This document shows positions 34,846-43,184 of a stretch of DNA of 64,000 nt, piece by piece (the stretch's first letter is position 1; each line of letters opens with the position of its first letter). The stretch covers positions 186,001 to 250,000 of the forward strand of contig JANRIX010000054.1 in NCBI GenBank assembly GCA_033764435.1. The letters are read 5' to 3'. The translations under genes and the position numbers were made by a program. Below the pieces are notes generated by a model. That model saw only the letters and a list, made by a program, of their open reading frames with translations, did no database searches and was not told the DNA's origin. This stretch comes from JAEUMY01 sp033764435 (lineage in GTDB: Bacteria > Pseudomonadota > Gammaproteobacteria > Burkholderiales > Usitatibacteraceae).

Positions 34846-36894
34846 GTGCCCAAGTACGCCACCGAGTCCATTCACACGCTGGCCCTGGTTGGGCATGGCG
34901 GTGCCGGCAAGACCACCCTGACCGAGGCGCTGCTGGCGAAATCTGGCGCCATCGCGGCCCCTGGCAGCATCGAACGCGGCACCACGGTCAGTGACCATGA
35001 TCCGCTGGAAAAAGCCCACGGCCATTCGCTGCAATCGTCGCTGGTGAATTTTCCCTGGCAAGGGATTCATGTCCACCTGATCGATACGCCCGGCGCGCCT
35101 GATTTTTCTGGCCAGGCCATCGCCGCGCTGGCGGCCGTCGAGACCGCTGTCATCGTCATCAATGCGCAGAACGGCATTGAGCTCAACACGCAACGCATGA
35201 TGACCTGGGCAGCGAAGCGCGGATTGTGTCGCATGCTTCTCATCAACAAGATCGACGCGGAGAACGTCGATCTGCCCGGACTGGTGTCGCGCATCCAGGA
35301 GGTGTTTGGCAAAGAGTGCCTGCCCATGAATCTGCCGGCGGGCGGCGGCACGCGCGTGGTGGACTGCTTCTTCAATCCGGAAGGCGAGTCCGACTTTTCA
35401 TCGGTGGCCGACGCACATGCGCGCATCATCGACCAGGTGGTGGAAGTGGATGAGGACTTGATGGCGCTGTATCTGGAACAGGGCCAGGCGCTGACGCCCG
35501 AGCAGCTGCATGCACCGTTCGAGAAGGCGCTGCGTGAAGGGCACCTCATTCCGGTGTGCTTTGCCTCGGCGAAGACTGGCGCGGGCGTGGCTGAATTCCT
35601 CGACATCCTTGCAGGCCTCGCACCCAACGCCACGGAGGGCAACCCGCCACCTTTTCTGCGCGGGGAGGGGCCGGATGCGGAGGCATTTCATGCCGCGCCC
35701 GATGCCTCGCGTCATGTGCTGGCCCATGTGTTCAAGGTCGTGATGGACCCGTACGTCGGGCGGGTCAGTGTGTTCCGAGTGCACCAGGGCAGGATCAGCA
35801 AGGACACCCAGCTCTATGTGGGTGAAGGCAAGCGCGCGTTCAAGGCGAGCCACGTGTACGTGCTGCAGGGCAAGGAGTATGTCGAGACGGATGCACTGGT
35901 GCCGGGCGACATCGGCGCCGTGGCCAAGGTGGACGAGATCGTGTTCGATAGCGTTCTCCATGACTCGCATGACGAAGACCACATCCACCTGAAGCCGCTG
36001 GAATTTCCGTTGCCCATGCACGCCATCGCAGTGGAGACGAAGAAAAAGGGCGACGAGCAGCGCTTGTTCGATGTGCTGCACAAGCTCGAACTGGAAGATC
36101 CCTGCTTAATCGTTGAGCGCCATGCCGGCACGAACGAAACCGTCATCCGCGGCCTGGGTGAATTGCACATGCGCGCCAAGCTGGAAAAGATGGCGCAGCA
36201 GTACAAGCTGGAAGTCACCACCCAGCCGCCCAAGATTCCCTACCGCGAGACTATCACGCGATTTGCCGAGGGCCACTGCAGGCACAAGAAGCAGACCGGC
36301 GGCGCGGGCCAGTTCGGCGAGGTGTTCCTGAAGATCGAGCCACTGCCGCGCGGCGCGGGCTTCGAGTTCGTGAATCAGGTGAAAGGCGGCGTCATCCCGA
36401 CCGTCTTCATTCCCGCCGTCGAGAAAGGTGTGGTGCAGGCGCTGCAGCATGGCGTCATCGCAGGATTTCCCGTCGAGGACCTCCGCGTCATCGTCTACGA
36501 CGGCAAGCACCATGCGGTGGACTCGAAGGAGATCGCCTTCATCTCCGCCGGGCGCAAGGCGGTGATCGACGCCATCCTCAAGGCCAGCGCCATCGTGCTG
36601 GAGCCTATCGTGAACATTTCCATCACCGCGCCCCAGCGCCATGTCGGCGACATCACCAGCGATCTCGCGGGCAAGCGCGGGCACGTGACCGGCAACGATT
36701 CGATGGGTGCCGATGGGGCACAGGTGAATGGGCAGGTGCCGCTATCGGAACTCGCCGACTATTCGTCACGCCTGCGCGCCATGACGGGAGGGCAGGGCAG
36801 CTATTCCATCGAATTCAGTCACTACGCGCCGGTCTCTGCAGCAACGCAGGCGCAGCTGGCAGGCCGGTTCAAATTGGCGCAGGACGAGGACTGA
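34846..36894 (+). CDS. Elongation factor G-like GTPase (paralogue)
   Basis: A 682-residue translational GTPase. G1 is GHGGAGKTTL instead of the AHIDAGKTTT of canonical EF-G, G3 is DTPG, and G4 is NKID. Domains II to V follow, with the domain IV/V blocks RHKKQTGGAGQFGEV and VPLSELADYSSRLRAMTGGQGS. It lacks the str operon context (rpsL-rpsG-tuf). Such paralogues (FusA2-like) have no settled role. The start is GTG 34846 after GAGGAG. Confidence 0.85.
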   Translation: MPKYATESIHTLALVGHGGAGKTTLTEALLAKSGAIAAPGSIERGTTVSDHDPLEKAHGHSLQSSLVNFPWQGIHVHLIDTPGAPDFSGQAIAALAAVETAVIVINAQNGIELNTQRMMTWAAKRGLCRMLLINKIDAENVDLPGLVSRIQEVFGKECLPMNLPAGGGTRVVDCFFNPEGESDFSSVADAHARIIDQVVEVDEDLMALYLEQGQALTPEQLHAPFEKALREGHLIPVCFASAKTGAGVAEFLDILAGLAPNATEGNPPPFLRGEGPDAEAFHAAPDASRHVLAHVFKVVMDPYVGRVSVFRVHQGRISKDTQLYVGEGKRAFKASHVYVLQGKEYVETDALVPGDIGAVAKVDEIVFDSVLHDSHDEDHIHLKPLEFPLPMHAIAVETKKKGDEQRLFDVLHKLELEDPCLIVERHAGTNETVIRGLGELHMRAKLEKMAQQYKLEVTTQPPKIPYRETITRFAEGHCRHKKQTGGAGQFGEVFLKIEPLPRGAGFEFVNQVKGGVIPTVFIPAVEKGVVQALQHGVIAGFPVEDLRVIVYDGKHHAVDSKEIAFISAGRKAVIDAILKASAIVLEPIVNISITAPQRHVGDITSDLAGKRGHVTGNDSMGADGAQVNGQVPLSELADYSSRLRAMTGGQGSYSIEFSHYAPVSAATQAQLAGRFKLAQDED

Positions 36895-36911
36895 GCGCGT
36901 TCACGCCGCGC

Positions 36912-37400
36912 TCAGCCGGGTGATTTTTCGTAAACGACCAAGTCGTATGCGTAGGGATTGCGCTCATCCGCCGGCTGCGACTCACGGCTGACTTCGTGCC
37001 AGCGCGCATCCAGCGGCGGAAAGTGGGTGTCGGCTGCGAAATCTGCATGAATCTCGGTTGCGAATATTCGCGTGGCGAGCGGAAGGGCCGCGCGATAGAG
37101 CTGACCGCCGCCGATGATCATGACCTCCGGCGCTTGCGCACACAAGGCGAGCGCCGTATCGAGACTTGCTGTGGTTTCCACGTCAGGGGTTGCCAGCGCA
37201 CGCGAGGTCACCACAATGTTGCGTCGACCCGGCAGCACGCGGCCGATGGACTCGTGCGTGTTGCGACCCATGATGACCGGCTTGCCCATCGTGGTGCGCT
37301 TGAAGTACGCCAACTCGCCGGGCAGATGCCAGGGCATGCGATTGTCCTTGCCGATGCCACGCCGGCGATCGTGGGCGACGATGAGCGAGATTTCCGGCAT
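36912..37400 (-). CDS. folA: Dihydrofolate reductase
   Basis: A 162-residue enzyme that reduces dihydrofolate with NADPH. Visible blocks are ISLIVAHDRRRGIGKDNRMPW, TMGKPVIMGRNT and VMIIGGGQLY. It lies 13 bp downstream of thyA on the same strand, the classical folate/thymidylate pair. The convergent EF-G gene ends 17 bp away. One palindrome is read as RIFA. Confidence 0.95.
   Translation of the reverse strand: MPEISLIVAHDRRRGIGKDNRMPWHLPGELAYFKRTTMGKPVIMGRNTHESIGRVLPGRRNIVVTSRALATPDVETTASLDTALALCAQAPEVMIIGGGQLYRAALPLATRIFATEIHADFAADTHFPPLDARWHEVSRESQPADERNPYAYDLVVYEKSPG
37060..37071. repeat. GCGAATATTCGC palindrome, copy 19
   Basis: Perfect copy in folA, read as RIFA (ATRIFATE). Confidence 0.95.
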
Positions 37401-37413
37401 CAGATTGGTGCCA

Positions 37414-38208
37414 TCAGACGGCGATGGGCGCCTTGATGGCCGGCCAGGGATCGTAGCCGTCCAGCCGGAAATCCTCGAATCGGAACCCGAAGATGTCGCG
37501 CACCGCCGGATTGATCCACATCGTCGGCAGCGGACGTGGCGTGCGGGCGAGCTGCTCACGGGCCTGGTCGAGGTGATTGAGGTAGAGGTGGCAGTCGCCG
37601 CCCGTCCAGATGAATTCGCCCGGCTCCAGATCGCACACCTGCGCCATCATCATCGTGAGCAGCGCGTAGGACGCGATGTTGAATGGCACGCCGAGGAAGA
37701 TATCGGCGCTGCGCTGATAGAGCTGGCAGGACAACTTGCCGTCGGCGACGTAGAACTGGAAGAAGGCATGGCAGGGCGCCAGGGCCATGCGGGGAATGTC
37801 CGCCACGTTCCAAGCCGATACGATCAGGCGACGCGAATCCGGTGATGACTTGATCTGCTTGATCAACTCTGCGATCTGGTCCACGTGCTCGCCATTCGGC
37901 GTGGGCCAGGATCGCCACTGGTAGCCATAGACGGGGCCAAGGTCGCCGTTCGCGTCTGCCCACTCGTCCCAAATGGTCACGCCGTGTTCGCGCAGATAGC
38001 GAATATTCGTATCGCCGGAGAGAAACCAGAGCAGCTCGTGGATGATGGACTTCAGATGCAGCTTCTTGGTCGTGACCACCGGGAAGCCTTGGCCAAGATC
38101 GAAGCGCATCTGGTGGCCGAAGACGGAAAGGGTGCCGGTGCCGGTGCGGTCGGTTTTTTTCGTGCCGGTCTCCAGCACGTGGCGCATGAGGTCGAGGTAG
38201 TTTTGCAT
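37414..38208 (-). CDS. thyA: Thymidylate synthase
   Basis: A 264-residue enzyme, the same length as E. coli ThyA, converting dUMP to dTMP with methylene-tetrahydrofolate. The catalytic Cys is in LAPCHAFFQFYV and the dUMP-binding RRLIVSAWN and QLYQRSADIFLGVPFN are intact. The ATG at 38208 begins MQNYLDLMRHV. A near-palindrome (GCGAATATTCGT, 37999-38010) encodes the family-conserved DTNIRYL, so it may be coincidental. Confidence 0.97.
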   Translation of the reverse strand: MQNYLDLMRHVLETGTKKTDRTGTGTLSVFGHQMRFDLGQGFPVVTTKKLHLKSIIHELLWFLSGDTNIRYLREHGVTIWDEWADANGDLGPVYGYQWRSWPTPNGEHVDQIAELIKQIKSSPDSRRLIVSAWNVADIPRMALAPCHAFFQFYVADGKLSCQLYQRSADIFLGVPFNIASYALLTMMMAQVCDLEPGEFIWTGGDCHLYLNHLDQAREQLARTPRPLPTMWINPAVRDIFGFRFEDFRLDGYDPWPAIKAPIAV

Positions 38209-38257
38209 GGCGCACGCATTGTAGCGAAAGCGCCGCCACGGTTCCGGGCGGTACGGA

Positions 38258-38986
38258 CTATTCTGTAGATTCCCCGTCCAGCCGATAGGAGATTTCCGCT
38301 TGCCAGGCATAGCCGGCGATGTCGCTGTCGAATCGGCATGCGCCGGCGTTGAGTACGTTTAGGGCAGCACGATCGAACATTCTCCGCGGCTGGGCGTTGA
38401 CCACTTCGGCGTGGAGCACTCGTCCATCGGCGCTGATGCGAGCCGCGATGGTCACTGAGCCCTCCTGCCGCGAGCGGCGCGCGTCGCGTGGGTACGAATC
38501 GCGGAATGCCGCAAGGCACGCGGCGCGGTTCACGATTGAGCCAAAACCGCGAGGCTCGGCGGCTGCTGGCGCTGGCGAATGACCGGTGTCCTGGCGTGCG
38601 GCTGATGCGGGCGGAGCGGGCTCTGAGGGCGGCGCCTCAGTAACAGCTGGGGAAGTCGCGTCGCTGTCAGTGATTGCCGGTTCCAGTGCGATAACGCGGG
38701 CAGTAACGCGCGGTGCCAAAGGTGGCGGTTTGGGCGACTCCTGATGCCGTGGAGGCCGCTCGTTGGGTGGTCGCAGGATGTGCGCGATGATCGGCGGCGA
38801 GGGCACATGTGGTGCGATGCGCTGCGCACCGCTTAGAACCAGCCACAGGACCCCACCGTGAAGCGCAGCGACTGCGACTAGCTGGGCCACTGAACGGCTG
38901 CGGAAGCTGTGTGAGCTGGACACCGCTGGCTTTGACCAGCCCGTTGCCCCGTTCAAGGTCACGACCGCCGCTTCGACGCTGTGCAT
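38258..38986 (-). CDS. TonB family energy transducer (second paralogue)
   Basis: A 242-residue TonB-like protein: one membrane anchor near residues 32-52 (SVAQLVAVAALHGGVLWLVL), a Pro-rich spacer, and a C-terminal TonB domain (RDARRSRQEGSVTIAARIS, AEVVNAQPRRMFDRAAL). The C-terminal domain is clearly homologous to that of the neighbouring tonB at 39189-39905, so the two arose by duplication. A terminator separates them, so this copy has its own promoter. Confidence 0.85.
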   Translation of the reverse strand: MHSVEAAVVTLNGATGWSKPAVSSSHSFRSRSVAQLVAVAALHGGVLWLVLSGAQRIAPHVPSPPIIAHILRPPNERPPRHQESPKPPPLAPRVTARVIALEPAITDSDATSPAVTEAPPSEPAPPASAARQDTGHSPAPAAAEPRGFGSIVNRAACLAAFRDSYPRDARRSRQEGSVTIAARISADGRVLHAEVVNAQPRRMFDRAALNVLNAGACRFDSDIAGYAWQAEISYRLDGESTE

Positions 38987-39127
38987 GATGCCTCCGGAAA
39001 AGAATCGACCAGCGCATTCAACGCGGCGGAGGCCGACAAAGGGTCAACGTAGGCGATGCTGCAACGCTTCTAGGCCATCACAGCCATGCAGCGTTGGTTG
39101 CCGTGTAGAGGTTGGGACGACAGAAAA

Positions 39128-39159
39128 GACAAACCCCGCCGAAGCGGGGTTTGTCTAGA
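39128..39159 (-). terminator. Rho-independent terminator of the exbB-exbD-exbD-tonB operon
   Basis: A 12-bp perfect stem (39128-39139 with 39144-39155, loop CGAA) followed by TTTT on the minus strand. Confidence 0.85.
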
Positions 39160-39188
39160 AGGGCAATGTGTCCCGAAATCTTCTGATT

Positions 39189-39905
39189 TCAATCAGCCGA
39201 TTCGCCGGACAGCTTGTACCCGATCTCCAAGACAGCCTGATAACCGGCGGTGTCAGTTTCAAACACGCACGCGCCGGAATTGATCACGCTTAGCGCAGCA
39301 CGGTCAAATACTCGGCGGGGATTCGAATTCACCACCTCAGCCGACTGCACCTTTCCATCTGGGCCTACGCGCACGGATACTGTCACCGTGCCCTCCTGCG
39401 AGGCGCGGCGAGCCTCTCGCGGATAGGATTGCTGCAGCGCCGCTGCGCAGGCGCCGCGATTGGTGATCGAGCCAAAGCCACGCGGACCTACCGGCCGAGG
39501 CGGCGCGACCGGCTGAGGCGGCTGCGGCACGTACACGGGCGGCGGCGGCGGCGGCGTCTGCACAGCCTCGATCACAGGGGCTGTGGTCGACGGCGGCGCG
39601 ACTTCCGGTGGCGGCACGAAGTTGGGCGGCGGCGGAGGCGTATCCAGCTTCTGCTTCGGCGGTTCCGGGGGTTTCGGGGGCGGCGGGGGCGGTGGTTCAG
39701 GCGGCAGCACGACCTCGACGATCGAAGTCGGGACAACGGCCTTCACGAACTTTTGGCCCGCACCGGTCAGGATCAACCAGAAGGCAACGCCATGGACAAG
39801 CGTCACGGCAATGATGCCAGTCAGGTGCTTTCCGGGCTGACGCTGCTTCTGCGCCCAACCGGACATCACAATCGTGCCATCGACTTCAGAATTGGCAGTA
39901 CTCAT
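39189..39905 (-). CDS. tonB: TonB energy transducer
   Basis: A 238-residue protein coupling the proton gradient to outer-membrane receptors. The anchor GIIAVTLVHGVAFWLILTGAG is near residues 29-49, followed by a long Pro-rich periplasmic spacer with runs of six or seven prolines and the TonB C-terminal domain (REARRASQEGTVTVSVRVG). It is the last gene of an operon with exbB and two exbD genes. The ATG at 39905 is the first in frame. Confidence 0.92.
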   Translation of the reverse strand: MSTANSEVDGTIVMSGWAQKQRQPGKHLTGIIAVTLVHGVAFWLILTGAGQKFVKAVVPTSIVEVVLPPEPPPPPPPKPPEPPKQKLDTPPPPPNFVPPPEVAPPSTTAPVIEAVQTPPPPPPVYVPQPPQPVAPPRPVGPRGFGSITNRGACAAALQQSYPREARRASQEGTVTVSVRVGPDGKVQSAEVVNSNPRRVFDRAALSVINSGACVFETDTAGYQAVLEIGYKLSGESAD

Positions 39906-39987
39906 TAACAGGTCTCCAGCCTCTATTCTTTGCCCGCAACCCGTACAACGAACAAACTAACGGAATAGGGTTGCGGATACGCACGCA

Positions 39988-40413
39988 TCAGCGGAACTGC
40001 TCACCGCCAATGATGGCCATCTTGTTCAATCCCCGACGCTGACAATTGGCCAGGATGAAGGCGACGTTTTCGTACTTCGCCGCCTTGTCCGGGCGAATCA
40101 GAATGTTGGGCTGCGGGCTGATCTGGGCCGTCTCGGTCATTTTGGCGTCGATCCCAGCCCGGTCCAACTGCTCACCATTCCAGTACATGAGACCGGCAGC
40201 ATCGATGTCGACACGCACTTCCTGAGGCTTGTCCAGAATATTGGGCGGTTTTCCAACCGGCATTTCCATGTTCACCGAGTGCAGCTGGATCGGGATGGTG
40301 ATGATCAGCATGATGATCAGCACCAGCATGACGTCGATCAGCGGCGTGGTGTTGATGTCCATCATCGGTTCCGGATCGGAACCGCCTCCACCTTGTCCTA
40401 CATTCATACCCAT
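39988..40413 (-). CDS. exbD: ExbD/TolR family biopolymer transporter (second)
   Basis: A 141-residue protein with one N-terminal membrane helix (VMLVLIIMLIITIPIQL) preceded by DINTTPLIDV; the Asp in LIDV is the proton-pathway residue. The periplasmic domain ends GLNKMAIIGGEQFR. It pairs with ExbB and TonB to energise receptors. The first exbD lies 51 bp upstream on the same strand; having two exbD genes is common in the TonB systems of Xanthomonas-type operons. Confidence 0.92.
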   Translation of the reverse strand: MGMNVGQGGGGSDPEPMMDINTTPLIDVMLVLIIMLIITIPIQLHSVNMEMPVGKPPNILDKPQEVRVDIDAAGLMYWNGEQLDRAGIDAKMTETAQISPQPNILIRPDKAAKYENVAFILANCQRRGLNKMAIIGGEQFR

Positions 40414-40464
40414 GATGAGTCTCCGGGATGGGTCCGGCGGTGACTCGAGGTCACCGCCATGCCG

Positions 40465-40902
40465 TCATTGATTGGTGGGGTCCGTGACGAAAGCAACCTT
40501 GGTCAGGCCCACTTCCTGGATGGCCAGGATGGCGCGACCAATCGGTTCGTAATTCGACGTCACATCTCCACGGATATGCACCTCAGGCTGGGGCTTGTCC
40601 GCCTTTTTGGCACCGTCGCGCGCGCGACGGAGTTTGTCCTTGAGGTCTTCCATGTCCTTGACCCGCGCGTCGTAGTAGAACATCTGCCCTGTCGGGCTGA
40701 TGGACAGAATGATGTTCTCCGGCTTGGTTTCCCGAAGCGCGTTCTTTTCCAGTGGCAACTGCACCTTCACAGAGGTGGTCACCACCGGAATTGTGATCAG
40801 GAAGATGATGAGCAGGACCAACATGACGTCGACCAACGGCGTCGTGTTGATGGTCGAGTTGAGACTCTCTTCGCCTTCCGACGGACCGATTTGCATGGCC
40901 AT
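40465..40902 (-). CDS. exbD: ExbD/TolR family biopolymer transporter (first)
   Basis: A 145-residue protein with NTTPLVDVMLVLLIIFLIT, including the conserved Asp of the proton channel. The periplasmic part ends EVGLTKVAFVTDPTNQ. It follows exbB by 11 bp and is presumably translated from the same mRNA. Confidence 0.92.
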   Translation of the reverse strand: MAMQIGPSEGEESLNSTINTTPLVDVMLVLLIIFLITIPVVTTSVKVQLPLEKNALRETKPENIILSISPTGQMFYYDARVKDMEDLKDKLRRARDGAKKADKPQPEVHIRGDVTSNYEPIGRAILAIQEVGLTKVAFVTDPTNQ

Positions 40903-40913
40903 GACGAGGCCTC

Positions 40914-41753
40914 TTACTTCTTGGCGTTGGCGGAAGCGAGCAGCACGGAGTGCACGTCCGAGCCAAAGGCACGGATCGCGTCGATGCTGGTCTTGTTCTT
41001 GCGAACGATGAAGTTGTAACCGAGCACGGCGGGCACGGCGACAGCCAAGCCAATCGCGGTCATGATCAGCGCCTCACCCACGGGGCCGGCCACTTTGTCG
41101 ATCGATGCCTGACCGGACACGCCGATCTTCACGAGTGCGTTGTAGATGCCCCACACCGTACCGAACAGGCCCACAAACGGGGCGGTCGAGCCGACGGTTG
41201 CCAGAAACGCCAGGCCGTCCTGCAGGCGGCTTTGCACGTTGTCGATGGCGCGGGAAATACCCATGGTGATCCAGGTCGAGAGGTCGATCTGACCAAGGAG
41301 GCCTGTGTGCTTCTGCGTGGCCTCGAGACCCTTTTCTGCGATGAAGCGGAAGGGGCTGTCTTCCTTCAGCGCGTCTGCACCAGCGCGTACCGAACCGGCC
41401 GACCAGAAGTCACGTTCCGCGGCCTTGGCTTGCGCGGCAATCTTGCTGCCCTCGTACAGCTTGGTAAACATGATGTACCAGCTGCCCATCGACATGATGA
41501 TCATGATGAACAGGGTGATTTTCGCAACCCAGTCACCATGCTCCCACATGGCCTTGAAGCCATACGGATTCTCTTCGGATGCCTTGGCAGGTGCGGCAGG
41601 TTTGGCAGCTGCAGGTGCCGGGGCGGCTGCAGCCGGCGCAGCTTCGGCGGGTTTGGCAGCATCGGCGGGTGCCTGGGCAAACGACACCGTGTTCAGCGTG
41701 CCAAAGCCGATCAGCGCGAGGCACACCATGAAGCGAGCGAAAAGCTTTTGCAT
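40914..41753 (-). CDS. exbB: ExbB/TolQ/MotA family proton channel protein
   Basis: A 279-residue inner-membrane protein. An N-terminal signal segment is followed by an Ala/Pro-rich linker (residues about 28-60), then helices near 82-100 (ITLFIMIIMSMGSWYIMF), 185-205 and 225-250, with the family block VGSTAPFVGLFGTVWGIYNAL. It forms the motor stator with ExbD. It is the first gene of the operon. Confidence 0.93.
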   Translation of the reverse strand: MQKLFARFMVCLALIGFGTLNTVSFAQAPADAAKPAEAAPAAAAPAPAAAKPAAPAKASEENPYGFKAMWEHGDWVAKITLFIMIIMSMGSWYIMFTKLYEGSKIAAQAKAAERDFWSAGSVRAGADALKEDSPFRFIAEKGLEATQKHTGLLGQIDLSTWITMGISRAIDNVQSRLQDGLAFLATVGSTAPFVGLFGTVWGIYNALVKIGVSGQASIDKVAGPVGEALIMTAIGLAVAVPAVLGYNFIVRKNKTSIDAIRAFGSDVHSVLLASANAKK

Positions 41754-42221
41754 AGGATCTCCATACGGGCAGCATCTGGGTGATGCCGCTCAATCAACAG
41801 CCTGTGAAGGCGACTAGGGGCAAAACTGGTGGTTGCCTAACATCACAACCGGCTCGAAAAAAGCCCGGATTGTAAACCAAAAAGGTTTCATCCGTTGTGA
41901 CAATGACCCACCGGGTTCCGGACTGCTCTTCGCGGCCTTTTTGCATACCGGAATACGGCCACATTGTAATACTGTTTGAGTGCCGTGACTGGATTCGCCA
42001 ACTGTTGGGACAAAGCGAGTAAATAGCTGATCGGGCTTGGGAAACATCTGAAAAACTTGTTGCGAGAATGCCAGAATCGTGCGTCGCATTCCTGTGTTCT
42101 AGAATGTTGCAAAGGGATTGTTGATCGCCAGCACTGGTCGCTTTCCGCTGGAATGTTCCCGAGAACGAACTGGGTGGAATAAGCGCGACTGAGCGCCCGC
42201 CCCGCTAACTGGAGAATCGGC
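41754..42221. other. 468-bp intergenic region between divergent exbB and a hypothetical gene
   Basis: No gene is supported here. The region is AT-richer than its surroundings and should hold the exbB promoter. At 42057-42076 there is TTGTTGC-GAGAAT followed by GCCAGAA, a degenerate match to the inverted repeat upstream of both TonB-dependent receptors. No confident -35/-10 pair was identified. Confidence 0.4.
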
Positions 42222-42803
42222 ATGGACACAGGCGCTGTCTTGCAAAAGACTCGTAAAGGACTGGATGAGGTTGAGACCCGCTCGCATCGACTGCCAGGCA
42301 GATTGAGGGCCGTGCTGATCATGGTCGACGGTCAGCGTACTGGGGCGCAGCTTCTAGAGCAGGCGGGTGAACTCGCCGATCAACTCGCGAGCCAACTCAA
42401 TGATCTGATTGTGCTGGGCTTCATAGAGGAATTGCGCGCGCAGCCCGAATCAGCACCGATGGCGGAGCAACTGATTCGAACATCTTCAGGCGTCACGACC
42501 GGCGCATCACCGTCAGCCAAACAAGGCGATTCGGACACTTCCGCCGGGACGCCATCCGCCTCTTTACCAACGTGGACCACGGTGCCGCTGGATGTCCTGA
42601 AGGGGCGGCTGGGGAAAATGCTGACCGATTCTCTCGGCATGCGCGCCATGTTTCTGACTGCACAGCTGGACAGCGTGCGCAATCACCGCGACCTCGAGGC
42701 GATGGTTGACGAAATGGCGCAGTCGCTCGCGACGTCAATGGGCGCGGATGCAGCGCGCAAGTGGCGCAGTGATGCCCGCGCCAAGATCGGGATTCCGGGC
42801 TAG
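42222..42803 (+). CDS. Hypothetical protein
   Basis: A 193-residue soluble protein, probably cytoplasmic. The N-terminal 75 residues are helical and look like a winged-helix-type fold (GRLRAVLIMVDGQRTGAQLL, LIVLGFIEEL). A Ser/Thr/Gly-rich linker follows at about 85-118, then a helical C-terminal domain (GMRAMFLTAQLDSVRNHRDL). I do not recognise the family. GGAG precedes ATG 42222. Confidence 0.65.
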   Translation: MDTGAVLQKTRKGLDEVETRSHRLPGRLRAVLIMVDGQRTGAQLLEQAGELADQLASQLNDLIVLGFIEELRAQPESAPMAEQLIRTSSGVTTGASPSAKQGDSDTSAGTPSASLPTWTTVPLDVLKGRLGKMLTDSLGMRAMFLTAQLDSVRNHRDLEAMVDEMAQSLATSMGADAARKWRSDARAKIGIPG

Positions 42804-43184
42804 TCAGTCCCCGCATACCAAGCCCGCCAGGCGCACGCTTGGCTTCGCGGTAGGTGGCCCCGCCTGACTCTTGTTCGAGCTGTTCACTTCAACGTGCCAT
42901 AACCCTCTCGGCGCTATCACATCCGCCAGCATTTGTTGCAGCTTTGCAACAAATGTGCGACGTTTTGGCGCAAGCCGCAACGCAACTGCCGGCCTCGCTT
43001 TCATTTGGCGTTAGACTGTGACGGCTGTGTGAAAAGGTGTCTGAATTGTGTCTGATTCTGACGTTTCCTTCTCACCCATCTCAAATGACGGAAACTGCTC
43101 GCCGACACGTTCCTCCGCACAACGGTGGCGCGGGTCGAGGCGGAGACCGACATTTTTCAATTTCCTCATTTTTGGGAGGCGTAT
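42804..43184. other. 381-bp intergenic region upstream of the first TonB-dependent receptor
   Basis: No gene is supported. It holds the inverted repeat at 42930-42955 and the receptor's ribosome-binding site GGGAGG at about 43174-43179. A long leader is likely, but I cannot place the promoter. Confidence 0.5.
42930..42955. promoter_or_regulatory. Inverted repeat, candidate operator of receptor gene 1
   Basis: Perfect 11-bp arms CATTTGTTGCA and TGCAACAAATG around GCTT. The core TTGTTGC-N6-GCAACAA is shared with the region upstream of the second receptor. Confidence 0.5.

Noticed and set aside
42804..43004. 66-codon minus-strand frame before receptor 1
   Set aside because: It has no ribosome-binding site and overlaps the inverted-repeat regulatory region.
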